Shown here: in pieces, positions 34,528-42,965 of the stretch
How the letters are laid out: the number at the start of each line of letters is the position of its first letter
Numbering within the stretch: position 1 is the stretch's first letter
Origin: CBDCVY01 sp965223245
GTDB lineage: Bacteria > Nitrospinota > Nitrospinia > Nitrospinales > Nitrospinaceae
Reading direction: 5' to 3'
NCBI GenBank assembly: GCA_965223245.1
Contig: CBDCVY010000013.1
Span: 1,364,001 to 1,428,000, forward strand
Length of the DNA stretch: 64,000 bases
The notes under the pieces: model-generated
Seen by the model: only the letters and a program-made list of their open reading frames with translations
Databases searched by the model: none
Told to the model about the DNA's origin: nothing
Position numbers and translations under genes: made by a program

Positions 34528-34950
34528 TCATGATTTTTTCAACTGTGTTTTTCCAATCTTTAAAATTGTTTGAAACTCTTTTTTGGTAAGTGGCATTACT
34601 GATAAACGGGATTGCTTAATCAGGGCAATGTCATTTAAAGTATCAGTTGATTTAATTAACTCTAAGGAGACAGGTTGGTTCATTGCCTGAACCGGTTTTA
34701 AATCGACAACTACCCAGTTTTTATCATCAGTTGTTGGGTCCTGATAAAACTCTTTTGTGACCTCTGCAATCCCTTTAATTTCTTTTTCATTGACACTGTG
34801 ATAAAAGAAAACGAAATCTCCTTTTTTCATAGCCTTTAAATTGTTTCTTGCCTGGTAATTTCTTACCCCGTCCCAGTATGTTTTTTTATCTTTTACAAAA
34901 TCATCCCAACTGTATGTGGAAGGTTCCTGTTTTACTAACCAATAGTTCAT
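34528..34950 (-). CDS. EVE-domain (PUA-like) protein
   Basis: 140 residues covering one full EVE domain. It opens MNYWLVKQEPSTYSWDDF, continues YWDGVRNYQARNNLKAMKKG and DFVFFYHSVNEKEIKGIAEV, and ends IKQSRLSVMPLTKKEFQ. This is the thymocyte-nuclear-protein-1 type that binds modified bases in DNA or RNA. AGGAG precedes the ATG. The binding cage residues around WDGVRN and YHS are present. The gene is divergent from the DEAD-box helicase across a 446-bp gap. Confidence 0.88.
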   Translation of the reverse strand: MNYWLVKQEPSTYSWDDFVKDKKTYWDGVRNYQARNNLKAMKKGDFVFFYHSVNEKEIKGIAEVTKEFYQDPTTDDKNWVVVDLKPVQAMNQPVSLELIKSTDTLNDIALIKQSRLSVMPLTKKEFQTILKIGKTQLKKS

Positions 34951-35133
34951 CTTTAACTCCTATGTTTTCAGATTGGCATTTTATATAAATTATTTAGTAA
35001 AGTCTTTATGTTAATTGTTTAATTAGGGAAGGGGAGAGGTGAGAATTGAAAGTTTTGGAATATTCAAAACTCAAAAGCCAGATGTTGATTGAGTTTTTGT
35101 TTATACATTGGTTAGACCATTACTGAATATAAG

Positions 35134-35161
35134 TTGTTAATGAGACAAAAGTGTATATAAT
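35134..35161 (+). promoter_or_regulatory. Sigma-70 promoter for the DEAD-box helicase
   Basis: TTGTTA at 35134-35139, a 16-bp spacer and a perfect TATAAT at 35156-35161 give the strongest promoter in the 446-bp gap between the EVE gene and the helicase. Transcription would begin near 35168. Confidence 0.55.
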
Positions 35162-35167
35162 GTATTC

Positions 35168-35396
35168 ATATTAAGTAGTTGAAGCTATCAAGAGAATTAC
35201 TGGTGTCGAACCAGGGAATAATTTAAATTTTTTGGTTGAGAAACGTCCGACCCAACTTAGTCCGAATTTCTCCCCCCGTTTTTTCTCAGAATTGCCCTAT
35301 TTCTTTTACCTTACAAGAAATCAATTACATTTTGTCAACTGATGCTCTATTTATTCATGTTTATCATGAGAGGGCTTCTTTTTTTATGGAAAAAAC
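35168..35396 (+). promoter_or_regulatory. Long 5' leader of the DEAD-box helicase mRNA
   Basis: About 229 nt separate the predicted start site from the helicase ATG and hold no convincing gene. A small hairpin CTGGT-gtcga-ACCAG lies at 35201-35215. Further on, a GAGAAA at 35238-35243 can pair with either of two downstream pyrimidine arms (TTTCTC near 35267-35272 or TTTTCTCA near 35281-35288), so two exclusive structures are possible. Long leaders are typical of cold-shock helicase mRNAs; this is inferred. Confidence 0.35.
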
Positions 35397-36752
35397 ATGT
35401 TATCCCAATCTTCTATTGATTCTTCACCCAGTGGATTTGACTCCCTCAAACTTATCAGTCCTATTTGTAGAGCCGTCCGCGAAGAAAAATACAAACAACC
35501 GACACCGATTCAAGTAAAAGCCATTCCTCATTTATTAAATGGTCGTGATCTTTTAGGATGCGCCCAGACTGGGACAGGTAAAACAGCTGCTTTTGCTTTA
35601 CCAATATTGCAACAATTGGTAAAGCAGAAACAGAAGCCGGAAAAAAAACAAGTAAGAACTTTAATACTTACTCCCACTCGTGAATTGGCTTTGCAAATTG
35701 ACGAAAGTTTTCGGGTCTACGGACGATATTTGAAACTTAATCAGGCGGTGATTTTTGGTGGAGTAAGACCCAAGAACCAAATCCGCGATTTATATAATGG
35801 TGTTGATATTCTTGTAGCAACTCCAGGAAGGTTACTGGATTTAATTCAACAAAAACATCTCCATATTAATAAAATCGATATGCTGGTATTGGATGAGGCC
35901 GACCGGATGCTTGATATGGGTTTTTTACCGGATATTAAAAAAATAATTAGTATGGTTCCTGCAAACCGACAAACCATTTTATTTTCTGCAACTCTTCCTA
36001 ACGAAGTTATTTCTTTAACTCAAAAGTTCCTTGTTAACCCAGTTCAAGTAAGTATTTCCCCACCATCAAGTACAGTGAAAAAGATCAAACAACGTGTGTT
36101 ATTTGTAGAACGAGAAAATAAGAGTGCTCTGTTGGAATCTATATTAGAAAATGTGGATATTCAACGTGTTTTAGTTTTTACACGTACTAAACATGGGGCA
36201 AACCGTATTGCAAAAAGATTAACGAAGAATCGGATTCGGACAGAAGCACTTCATGGAGATAAATCGCAAACTGCCCGTATTCAAGCTTTGAAGAAGTTTC
36301 GATCTGGATATGCTCGAGTTCTGGTAGCAACTGATGTTGCTTCACGTGGACTTGATGTTGATGGAATCACCCATGTAATAAATTACGAATTACCTGAGGA
36401 AGCGGAAAGTTATATACATCGAATAGGTCGAACCGCGCGAGCAGGAGCTGAGGGGATGGCGCTTTCTTTTTGTGATGCTGGAGAAAAAGGTTATTTACGA
36501 AAAATAGAAAGAACCATCAAATGCGATGTGACAGTCGAAGAGAGCCACCCTTATCATTGTAAGGTTATTGCTTCTAAAGGTAGTAAGTCCAAAGGTAAAA
36601 ATCGGACAAAAAATAATACCCCAAATCTAAAAGCCAGGGGACACACCACAAAATTCTCCAAAAGTAATACGTCAAAAAACAATTCCTCAAAATCCACAAA
36701 ATTTAGCAGGAAATTCAAACGTCACAAGTCTTTGGGTGGGAAGAGCAGATAA
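35397..36752 (+). CDS. rhlE: DEAD-box RNA helicase, RhlE-like
   Basis: 451 residues. Q motif PTPIQVKAIP, motif I AQTGTGKTAAF, Ia PTRELALQI, II VLDEADRMLD, III SATLP, and VI YIHRIGRTARAG are all intact. The C-terminal 60 residues are a basic Ser/Lys/Asn-rich RNA-binding tail (SKGKNRTKNN to the end). It unwinds structured RNA, typically in ribosome assembly or cold adaptation. The ATG at 35397 is preceded by GGAAAAAAC. A long leader lies upstream. Confidence 0.93.
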   Translation: MLSQSSIDSSPSGFDSLKLISPICRAVREEKYKQPTPIQVKAIPHLLNGRDLLGCAQTGTGKTAAFALPILQQLVKQKQKPEKKQVRTLILTPTRELALQIDESFRVYGRYLKLNQAVIFGGVRPKNQIRDLYNGVDILVATPGRLLDLIQQKHLHINKIDMLVLDEADRMLDMGFLPDIKKIISMVPANRQTILFSATLPNEVISLTQKFLVNPVQVSISPPSSTVKKIKQRVLFVERENKSALLESILENVDIQRVLVFTRTKHGANRIAKRLTKNRIRTEALHGDKSQTARIQALKKFRSGYARVLVATDVASRGLDVDGITHVINYELPEEAESYIHRIGRTARAGAEGMALSFCDAGEKGYLRKIERTIKCDVTVEESHPYHCKVIASKGSKSKGKNRTKNNTPNLKARGHTTKFSKSNTSKNNSSKSTKFSRKFKRHKSLGGKSR

Positions 36753-36891
36753 TAGGTTAGAACCTCCAATTCAAGGTTATTAAGCCCTATTTGGTGCAAT
36801 TTCTACCTAATATTTTTTCAAATTCCCATTGACTGTAAGGTGATTGCTCAATATAATCTGCAAAATCAATAAAAATATAGGTTTATACCAA

Positions 36892-36907
36892 CACCGCCTT
36901 TGCGGTG
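36892..36907 (+). other. Small GC-rich hairpin in the leader of the aldolase gene
   Basis: CACCGC, loop CTTT and GCGGTG lie 25 bp before the HMGL-like gene, just upstream of its AAGGTG ribosome-binding site. It could affect translation start. It is not a normal terminator because A residues follow on the plus strand. Confidence 0.4.
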
Positions 36908-36932
36908 AAAAAATCTAATATAAAGGTGAAGT

Positions 36933-37883
36933 ATGTTTCGTCCGGAGATAAAAGTTTTAGATTGCACCATCCGCGATGGCGGATTAATGAATAAACACCA
37001 ATTTACGCCTGAAGTAGTTAGAGGCGTATTTAAAGCATGTAATGAAGCAGGAGTCGATTATATTGAACTTGGATACAAAGCAGACGACTCTCAATTCAGC
37101 AGAGATGAGTTTGGCCCAATGAAGTTTTGCTCAGAGGAAGATATTGGAGCTGTAATTCAGGGAATTGAAAAACGAAGTAAGCTATCAGTAATGGTAGATA
37201 TTGGTCGCGTGGACCCAAGCTCAATTGTTCAAAAAAGTGAAAGTCATGTAGATATGATGCGCGTAGCTTCTTATGTAAAAGATATTGATAAGGCAATAGA
37301 CTTAGTCAATCAATTACATGATAAAGGATATGAGACTACTATTAACATTATGGCAGTTTCCCACGCAAGAGAGCGAGAACTCGACGAGGCTCTTGAGCAA
37401 GTTGAAAAAGAAAGCCAAGCCGAGGTGATATACCTTGTGGATAGTTTTGGAGCCTTATATTCTGAGCAAATTGCATATTTAGCTAAAAAATATAAAAATG
37501 CTATGCCAAGTAAAGAAATTGGTATTCATGCGCATAATAATCAACAGCTTGCCTTTGCGAATACGATAGAAAGCATCATTAATAATATTAATTATTTAGA
37601 TGGGACTATCTATGGTATCGGGCGTGCCGCTGGGAATTGTCCCTTGGAATTGCTTCTTGGGTTTTTAAAAAATCCAAAGTATGACCTTCGTCCAATTTTA
37701 GACATTATTGGTAAAGAGTTCCTTAAAATTAGAGAACAAATTGAATGGGGATATTATATTCCTTACATGATTACAGGAGTTTTGGACTTGCATCCTCGTG
37801 CCGGCATGGCATTACTAAACTCTGATGATCGAGACGGTTTTCTGGATTTTTATGAAAAATTAACAAACGAAGCCAACGTCTAA
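36933..37883 (+). CDS. DRE-TIM (HMG-CoA lyase-like) aldolase
   Basis: 316 residues. The signature LDCTIRDGGLMNKHQF carries the DR catalytic and metal-binding pair. YIELGYKAD and EIGIHAHNNQQLAFANT hold the HxH metal ligands, and IYGIGRAAGNCPLELLL completes the metallo-aldolase barrel. It resembles 4-hydroxy-2-oxovalerate aldolases and isopropylmalate-synthase-type enzymes without their C-terminal regulatory domains, so the exact substrate is open. AAGGTG precedes the ATG. The next gene, a KDPG-type aldolase, starts 1 bp after its stop. Confidence 0.8.
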   Translation: MFRPEIKVLDCTIRDGGLMNKHQFTPEVVRGVFKACNEAGVDYIELGYKADDSQFSRDEFGPMKFCSEEDIGAVIQGIEKRSKLSVMVDIGRVDPSSIVQKSESHVDMMRVASYVKDIDKAIDLVNQLHDKGYETTINIMAVSHARERELDEALEQVEKESQAEVIYLVDSFGALYSEQIAYLAKKYKNAMPSKEIGIHAHNNQQLAFANTIESIINNINYLDGTIYGIGRAAGNCPLELLLGFLKNPKYDLRPILDIIGKEFLKIREQIEWGYYIPYMITGVLDLHPRAGMALLNSDDRDGFLDFYEKLTNEANV

Positions 37884-37884
37884 A

Positions 37885-38547
37885 TTGAAACTATCTTCAT
37901 CCTCTTTTGATTTAACTCAATTTGAACAATTACCGGTTCTAGGGATAATTCGAGGTATTAAAGAGAATGCGTTAGAAGGCGTATTAAACTCTGCCTTAGA
38001 AGCCGGCTTAAAACATTTGGAAATCACCTTAAATACTCCCAATGCTTTAGACCTAATTTCTCAGGCAGTTGATCAGTTTAAAAATTCTATTTGTGTGGGT
38101 GCAGGAACTGTAATATCTAAAAAGGATGCAGAATTAGCGAATTCTGCTGGGGCAATGTTTTTGGTAAGTCCTACCTTAAATAATGAGGTTGCTTCTTATT
38201 GTAAACAGAATAATATTTCTTATTTCCCGGGTGCTTTAACACCTACAGAAATTGAAAATGCCTGGAATTCCGGTGCGAAAATGGTAAAAGTATTCCCTGC
38301 CACAGCACTTGGCCCAAATTACATAAAAGAAATTAAAGGACCATTTTCGAATATCAAACTAATGGCTGTGGGTGGGGTAAGGAAAGAGAATATTACCGAC
38401 TATTTTAAATCTGGCGCATCAGCCGTTGCAGTTGGAGGTTCTATTTTTAGCGTCGAAAGGATGAATAATGAAGAGTTTTCTCTTATAAAAGAAGATTTAG
38501 GTAAAATTTTATTTGCAGTTAAAGAATTTTTGAATACAATTAGGTGA
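37885..38547 (+). CDS. eda: KDPG/KHG aldolase
   Basis: 220 residues. PVLGIIRG, the catalytic Glu in HLEITLNTPNAL, CVGAGTVISKKDAE, FLVSPTLNNEV, and the Schiff-base Lys in KMVKVFPATALGPNYIKEI match the Eda family; the closing MAVGGVRKENITDY is also typical. It cleaves 2-keto-3-deoxy-6-phosphogluconate or related keto acids. The start is TTG 37885, only 1 bp after the previous stop, with no good Shine-Dalgarno sequence, so translation is probably coupled. Confidence 0.9.
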   Translation: MKLSSSSFDLTQFEQLPVLGIIRGIKENALEGVLNSALEAGLKHLEITLNTPNALDLISQAVDQFKNSICVGAGTVISKKDAELANSAGAMFLVSPTLNNEVASYCKQNNISYFPGALTPTEIENAWNSGAKMVKVFPATALGPNYIKEIKGPFSNIKLMAVGGVRKENITDYFKSGASAVAVGGSIFSVERMNNEEFSLIKEDLGKILFAVKEFLNTIR

Positions 38548-38577
38548 AATTTGTTTCGAAGCTTATCTGGGGGAAGT

Positions 38578-38844
38578 ATGAGTTCTGATTTTTTGAAAAA
38601 TTTTATGAATTTTGGTGATGAAGAACGATTTGCGCGAATTTGTGAAGGATTGGAAGAAATTATCCGGGAAGCAGAAGCAAATTCCGAAGAGAAAAAAGTA
38701 TCTGATTTAGAAATTATGCAAGCTTTAGACTTTGTTGGTTTTAATCTTTTTCGTGATTCTTGGGAAGATTATAAAAAAATGGATTTTAATAAAGATATGA
38801 GTTCCTTAAATCAAAACAATAAAGAACGCCATTTAATCCATTAA
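38578..38844 (+). CDS. Small acidic hypothetical protein
   Basis: 88 residues from ATG 38578, which has GGGGG a few bases upstream; an earlier in-frame TTG lacks one. Acidic and helical (FGDEERFARICEGLEEIIRE, DLEIMQALDFVGFNLFRDSW). No family is recognised. It follows eda by 30 bp and is convergent with the PepSY gene (16 bp). Confidence 0.6.
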   Translation: MSSDFLKNFMNFGDEERFARICEGLEEIIREAEANSEEKKVSDLEIMQALDFVGFNLFRDSWEDYKKMDFNKDMSSLNQNNKERHLIH

Positions 38845-38860
38845 AGCCTCACCTGAAAAA

Positions 38861-40429
38861 TTAAACCTCATTATTTGCAATTTTGTCAAATTCCTCAATA
38901 CGTTCCATTAGATGATGCATCTTTTTATCAATGGTTGTAATGTGTTTCCCAATTTTTTCAATTTCTTTTTTTTCTTTAGTTAAATAAACTGTTTTACATT
39001 TTGCGAGATGAGTATTGATATGTTCAATCATGTCATGAATTTCATGACTTTCGACTGAAAGGTCGTCGGCAGTTTCCTTTATATTAATTATGGTATCTAC
39101 TGCTTTGTCTTCAGTTAACTTTTCTTGGACCAATTTGGACCGTGCAATTTTACGACGATACAATTCCAAAGAAATGCCTGAGAAAACTAGGAAAATTAGA
39201 CCAATAGTTGCAACATCAACTAACAAATAAACATAATCCCCAAAAAAGCGACCTGTATGAATCTCAGTCATAAGTTTAACCAAGTCCATGGATTTATGGC
39301 CTCCTGCTTTTTCTTCTATACTTGAAGCTAGAGATGTAGTTAACCACTGTTCTCCTTTATTACCTGAGTAAACTAAATTAGTAGAAGTCCCCAAAAACAA
39401 ATAAAGAGACTCTTTGGGTGAATTTCGATAAGTATGGACATAATTTAAAGTTTGGTAATTGGAGGACTTTTTAAAGAGTTTTTTCCAGCTATCGCCTCCA
39501 TTCTTGGTGTAAAACAAATTATCCTTTGTAACCGCAAAAAGAGTTGAGGGATTTTGAGGGTCAGAAATTATTTTTTTGACAGGAATATCTTTTAAGGTTG
39601 CATCCTGTACCCATGTAATTCCGCGATTAAAGGATTTATAAATTCCCTTTTGCGTAGCTAAATAAATAAATTCAGGGTCTGTATCCAATGAAAGTAACGA
39701 ATTAGGGACAGGCACAACCTTTTCCCATTTTTGTTCCCATTCACCCTCGTCTAAATTTTTTTTATAAACACCTTTAAAATTCCCTGTAAAAATAGACTTG
39801 CCTTTAGAAGAAATTTCGACAAACCTGACTTCAAATTCTTCGTTATGTTTTTTTCCAATAAGAGAAGGTTCCCACATTTCACCTCCATCTTCTGAAATGT
39901 ACACACCATCTTTGGTTCCAGCATAAATAACTTCTGGATTTTGGGGATGAATTTTAATATCTACTATATCAATGTTACCTAGGCCAGCCGATTCTTCAAA
40001 CCAATCAGTCCAATGAATCCCCCCATCTTCCGAAAGATAAATTCCTTTTGAAGTTCCAACATAAATAACAGATGGATTATTTGGAGAAATGGCGATAGTT
40101 TGAATATTATTGTCTTTTAATCCATCGTGAAGTTGAGTCCAGGTTTTGCCGTAATCCTTTGAACTAAATAAACCTGTATTGGTTCCTACAAAAATTTGCA
40201 GAGGGTCCTCGTGGGAAATGGCAATGCTTTGCACATTTAAGTCATCTCTTGTCATCCTAAAATATTTCTCAGGAAGATATTTTGCGGTCACATCGATTTT
40301 CTCCAATTCTAGGGAATCCCGATGCATTAGTAGAACTCCACTTACGGAAAGAATGAGGAAAAATATGGCGCAGACAAAACCTACCCATTTATGAAGTGTT
40401 CTCGAAGATTTGAAAAACCGAATATTCAA
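38861..40429 (-). CDS. PepSY-type membrane protein with an inserted beta-propeller and a C-terminal His/Cys domain
   Basis: 522 residues. Residues 8-36 are the PepSY-associated N-terminal segment (RTLHKWVGFVCAIFFLILSV, SGVLLMHRD). Residues about 60-370 contain repeated GTxxGhYhSxDGGxxW units (for example VGTSKGIYLSEDGGIHW and AGTKDGVYISEDGGEMW), a BNR/sortilin-like beta-propeller placed in the periplasm. Residues about 380-430 hold the second PepSY-type part (LMTEIHTGRFFGDYVYLLVD) and helix. Residues about 455-514 form a cytoplasmic helical domain (HDMIEHINTHLAKCK) that matches the C-terminus of the FTR1 protein. Start TTG 40429 with AAGGA upstream overlaps the FTR1 stop, so the two are coupled. 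A ferric-reductase or iron-uptake helper role is inferred. Confidence 0.8.
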   Translation of the reverse strand: MNIRFFKSSRTLHKWVGFVCAIFFLILSVSGVLLMHRDSLELEKIDVTAKYLPEKYFRMTRDDLNVQSIAISHEDPLQIFVGTNTGLFSSKDYGKTWTQLHDGLKDNNIQTIAISPNNPSVIYVGTSKGIYLSEDGGIHWTDWFEESAGLGNIDIVDIKIHPQNPEVIYAGTKDGVYISEDGGEMWEPSLIGKKHNEEFEVRFVEISSKGKSIFTGNFKGVYKKNLDEGEWEQKWEKVVPVPNSLLSLDTDPEFIYLATQKGIYKSFNRGITWVQDATLKDIPVKKIISDPQNPSTLFAVTKDNLFYTKNGGDSWKKLFKKSSNYQTLNYVHTYRNSPKESLYLFLGTSTNLVYSGNKGEQWLTTSLASSIEEKAGGHKSMDLVKLMTEIHTGRFFGDYVYLLVDVATIGLIFLVFSGISLELYRRKIARSKLVQEKLTEDKAVDTIINIKETADDLSVESHEIHDMIEHINTHLAKCKTVYLTKEKKEIEKIGKHITTIDKKMHHLMERIEEFDKIANNEV

Positions 40430-42606
40430 TGCAATTCCTTTTCTTGAGCAGCAATAGGTTGCGAAATTCGATCGTAATCGTCCTTTAGTTGATTTTCAAA
40501 GTATTTTACTTGGTCAAATAATTCATGAACTTTTTCATCAATTTCTTTTAAATGTTCTGAAAGCTCTTTCAAATCTTGATCTTGAGTATCCTTTAAAAAT
40601 ATTTCGCATCTTTTGGCATGATGAGAAATATGCTCAACCAAATCGTGCACTACAGTAATATTTTTTTGAATTTGATTGGCCTCAACTTTTAGATCCTGGG
40701 TTGCTTTCTCCATTTTAATTCCAAATGTATAAATTAATGCCCCTGCATAAGCTATTAAGAGTACCATCTGTCCAATAAAAGTTTCCCATGTTGGGTACAT
40801 ACCGAGCCATGGAATTTCAGGGGCGAAGTTGGCTACCGTCATTGAAATCTGGTCCCCCATTTGTAGTTCATGGAGACCTTTTCCCATAAATACAAAAGCA
40901 AGAAAATAAAGAAATACACTGGTAAACGCGAAAAACCATTTAACCGGTATTCGTAAGCCAATTTTATTTATTAAGTAATAAACGACTGCTAAGAGGAGAC
41001 AACCTGCGAAAAATCCTGGGATAATACCGCCTGATTGCCCTCCAGCATATAAATATAGTGCTTTATAAAAGAGAATAGTTTCAAAGCCTTCTCGGTACAC
41101 AGAAAGAAAAGCCACTGTTCCAAGAGTGTAAGCACTGCCAGTTGAAACGGCTTGTTGCATTTTGCCGGTAATATAACTTTGCCAACGAGCTGTTTCGATT
41201 TTTGAAACCAACCAGTAGCTGACGTAAAACAAAACTGCCATGGCTATTAGCATGATCCAACCTTCCATAAGCTCCTGGCTGGCTGTGCTTATCTCTAAGA
41301 TTTCTTTAAGAATATATGCGGTTATGAAACTTCCTATAATTCCAATACCCACACCTAGATAAACGGATTTGAGTTTATCCTGATTTTTGGATCTAACTAA
41401 AAAAGTGATTAAAGCTGCAACAATGAGAATAGCCTCAAAACCTTCTCTCACAATTATCGATAGAGATTGAATAAAAAGTCCAAAGAACCCAATCTTTTGG
41501 GATAAAATCTTTTGAGCCTCATCTAAATCAGTATGTATATCTCCAACGATTTTTTCTACTAATTCTACTGAAGCCTTCCGCTTCATCTCTGCTTGTAAAC
41601 GACCAAATAATGATTCTAATCTAAGACCTAACTCTTTACGCTTAGTTAAAAGAGGAGACTCAAGCTTTTCGTAGGTTAAATAGGCATCAAAGGATTTTTC
41701 CGATGCTGCTTTATTGTCTCCAGCTTTAAATGTTTTCAAACTATCTGCCAAAAGAGTATTTACTTCTTTGAATATTTTATTAATTTTGTCTCTTTCCGAA
41801 GTGCTTCCGGTTTTATTTTCTGGGTTGGAAACAATCAAAGGAATTTCCACGTTTGCATTGGAAAAAGTTCGAATAAAATATGTTAAATCCCAAATTTCAT
41901 TTTCTTTGAATTGATCTCCCCAACCCACCATTGCTGTTCCGGCAATCCCTACATTGATAATTTGAAAATTATCATATGGCTTTGAAAATTTATCACCCGT
42001 AATATTGGGATCTGCTAAAACTGCTGGTTTGGGGTCCAGTTGTTGAGCGATAGGTCCATCTCCTTTCCCAGATATTCCATGGCAAATTTTGCAATTATTC
42101 ATATACAAGTTTCTGCCATTTTCTAAGGAAACCGTTTCGGTAGGAGTTTTACTCAATTCAACGCCAAATGCTTGGAGAATTCCTGTGTTTAGGCTGTTAA
42201 CTTTTTGATTGATTTCTAAAGGGTCTGCTTTATCTAAAATAATTTTTTTTAAATCCTGAAATTGTACTTCAAATTTTTCTGAAGAATCTTTAGATATATT
42301 TTTGGAAATGGAATGGAAACGATCATTAGCCTGACTAAGGAAAACCTGGCTTTCTTCATACTCAGCAGCATTGATTACTTTTCCATTAGAAATTCCTTCC
42401 TTATACTCTTTGTTGACAATATTCATCATCATGACTATTTTCTTAACTTGGGAATCCGTTTTATTTAAAGAAGCTTGGGCATTTGATAGAGAAGAAAAAA
42501 TTAATCCAGCAACGCCTAAAAAGGACATACATAGTAGAATTAATTCAACTTTTTCCAAATTTTTAATCAATTGGGGTTTAGTATTAACCTGCATTATGTG
42601 CACCAA
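40426..42606 (-). CDS. FTR1-family iron permease fused to a cytochrome c domain
   Basis: 726 residues. An N-terminal signal-anchor (residues about 20-45) is followed by a helical segment. A class I cytochrome c domain is near residues 160-260 (heme motif NCKICHG, Cys172/Cys175/His176). The FTR1/EfeU permease is at about 370-630, with both REGFE iron motifs (387-391 and 505-509). A cytoplasmic His-rich helical domain is at 650-705. EfeU-type permeases import ferrous or ferric iron across the inner membrane. The start is TTG 42606 or GTG 42603 (GGGAG 5 or 8 bases upstream). A candidate Fur box and promoter lie upstream. Confidence 0.9.
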   Translation of the reverse strand: MVHIMQVNTKPQLIKNLEKVELILLCMSFLGVAGLIFSSLSNAQASLNKTDSQVKKIVMMMNIVNKEYKEGISNGKVINAAEYEESQVFLSQANDRFHSISKNISKDSSEKFEVQFQDLKKIILDKADPLEINQKVNSLNTGILQAFGVELSKTPTETVSLENGRNLYMNNCKICHGISGKGDGPIAQQLDPKPAVLADPNITGDKFSKPYDNFQIINVGIAGTAMVGWGDQFKENEIWDLTYFIRTFSNANVEIPLIVSNPENKTGSTSERDKINKIFKEVNTLLADSLKTFKAGDNKAASEKSFDAYLTYEKLESPLLTKRKELGLRLESLFGRLQAEMKRKASVELVEKIVGDIHTDLDEAQKILSQKIGFFGLFIQSLSIIVREGFEAILIVAALITFLVRSKNQDKLKSVYLGVGIGIIGSFITAYILKEILEISTASQELMEGWIMLIAMAVLFYVSYWLVSKIETARWQSYITGKMQQAVSTGSAYTLGTVAFLSVYREGFETILFYKALYLYAGGQSGGIIPGFFAGCLLLAVVYYLINKIGLRIPVKWFFAFTSVFLYFLAFVFMGKGLHELQMGDQISMTVANFAPEIPWLGMYPTWETFIGQMVLLIAYAGALIYTFGIKMEKATQDLKVEANQIQKNITVVHDLVEHISHHAKRCEIFLKDTQDQDLKELSEHLKEIDEKVHELFDQVKYFENQLKDDYDRISQPIAAQEKELH

Positions 42607-42641
42607 TAAATCTCCCGAAAAGCGATAGGTAGCCTTTTATT

Positions 42642-42660
42642 AATAATGAGAATTGTTTTC
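42642..42660 (-). promoter_or_regulatory. Candidate Fur box
   Basis: The 19 bp AATAATGAGAATTGTTTTC match the Fur consensus GATAATGATAATCATTATC at 14 of 19 positions. A longer exact inverted repeat, TGAGAAT to ATTCTCA (42647-42672), extends into the -10 box. It lies immediately downstream of the -10 and covers the predicted start site of the FTR1 operon, the usual place for iron-dependent repression. Confidence 0.6.
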
Positions 42661-42689
42661 AATATATTCTCAACTATATGGATTGTCAA
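42661..42689 (-). promoter_or_regulatory. Sigma-70 promoter of the iron operon
   Basis: On the minus strand, TTGACA (42689-42684) is followed by an exact 17-bp spacer and TATATT (42666-42661). This is a near-consensus promoter driving FTR1 and the PepSY gene. The rest of the 359-bp gap 42607-42965 is AT-rich with no gene. Confidence 0.7.
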
Positions 42690-42965
42690 TAAGTAAGAGT
42701 TCTATGCTTTCAATCATAGATACTATTTAAAGCAACTTATTCATTTTTTTGATTTTGTGAATTTTTCAAAAAAAATTTTTTAAGAATAATTTAATTAAAA
42801 TCCAGTTAATGTGAATATTTTAAAAAGAAAGCAAGTAATATAAAAATTCATATTAAGTCCTTATGATTTCAAATTTAATTATTATTAGAATTGGCATAAT
42901 TGAAAAACCTTGTGTTATTTGATAAATTAAGGTTATTAAAATATTGATATTAAAGAGTTTATTTG

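Noticed and set aside
35197..35217. tRNA T-arm-like sequence on the minus strand (GGTTCGACACC) in the helicase leader
   Set aside because: Only a 4-bp stem supports it; no acceptor, D or anticodon arm can be drawn around it.
35236..35517. A 93-residue open frame across the helicase start
   Set aside because: Different frame from the helicase with no homology and no Shine-Dalgarno sequence; it overlaps the conserved Q-motif region.
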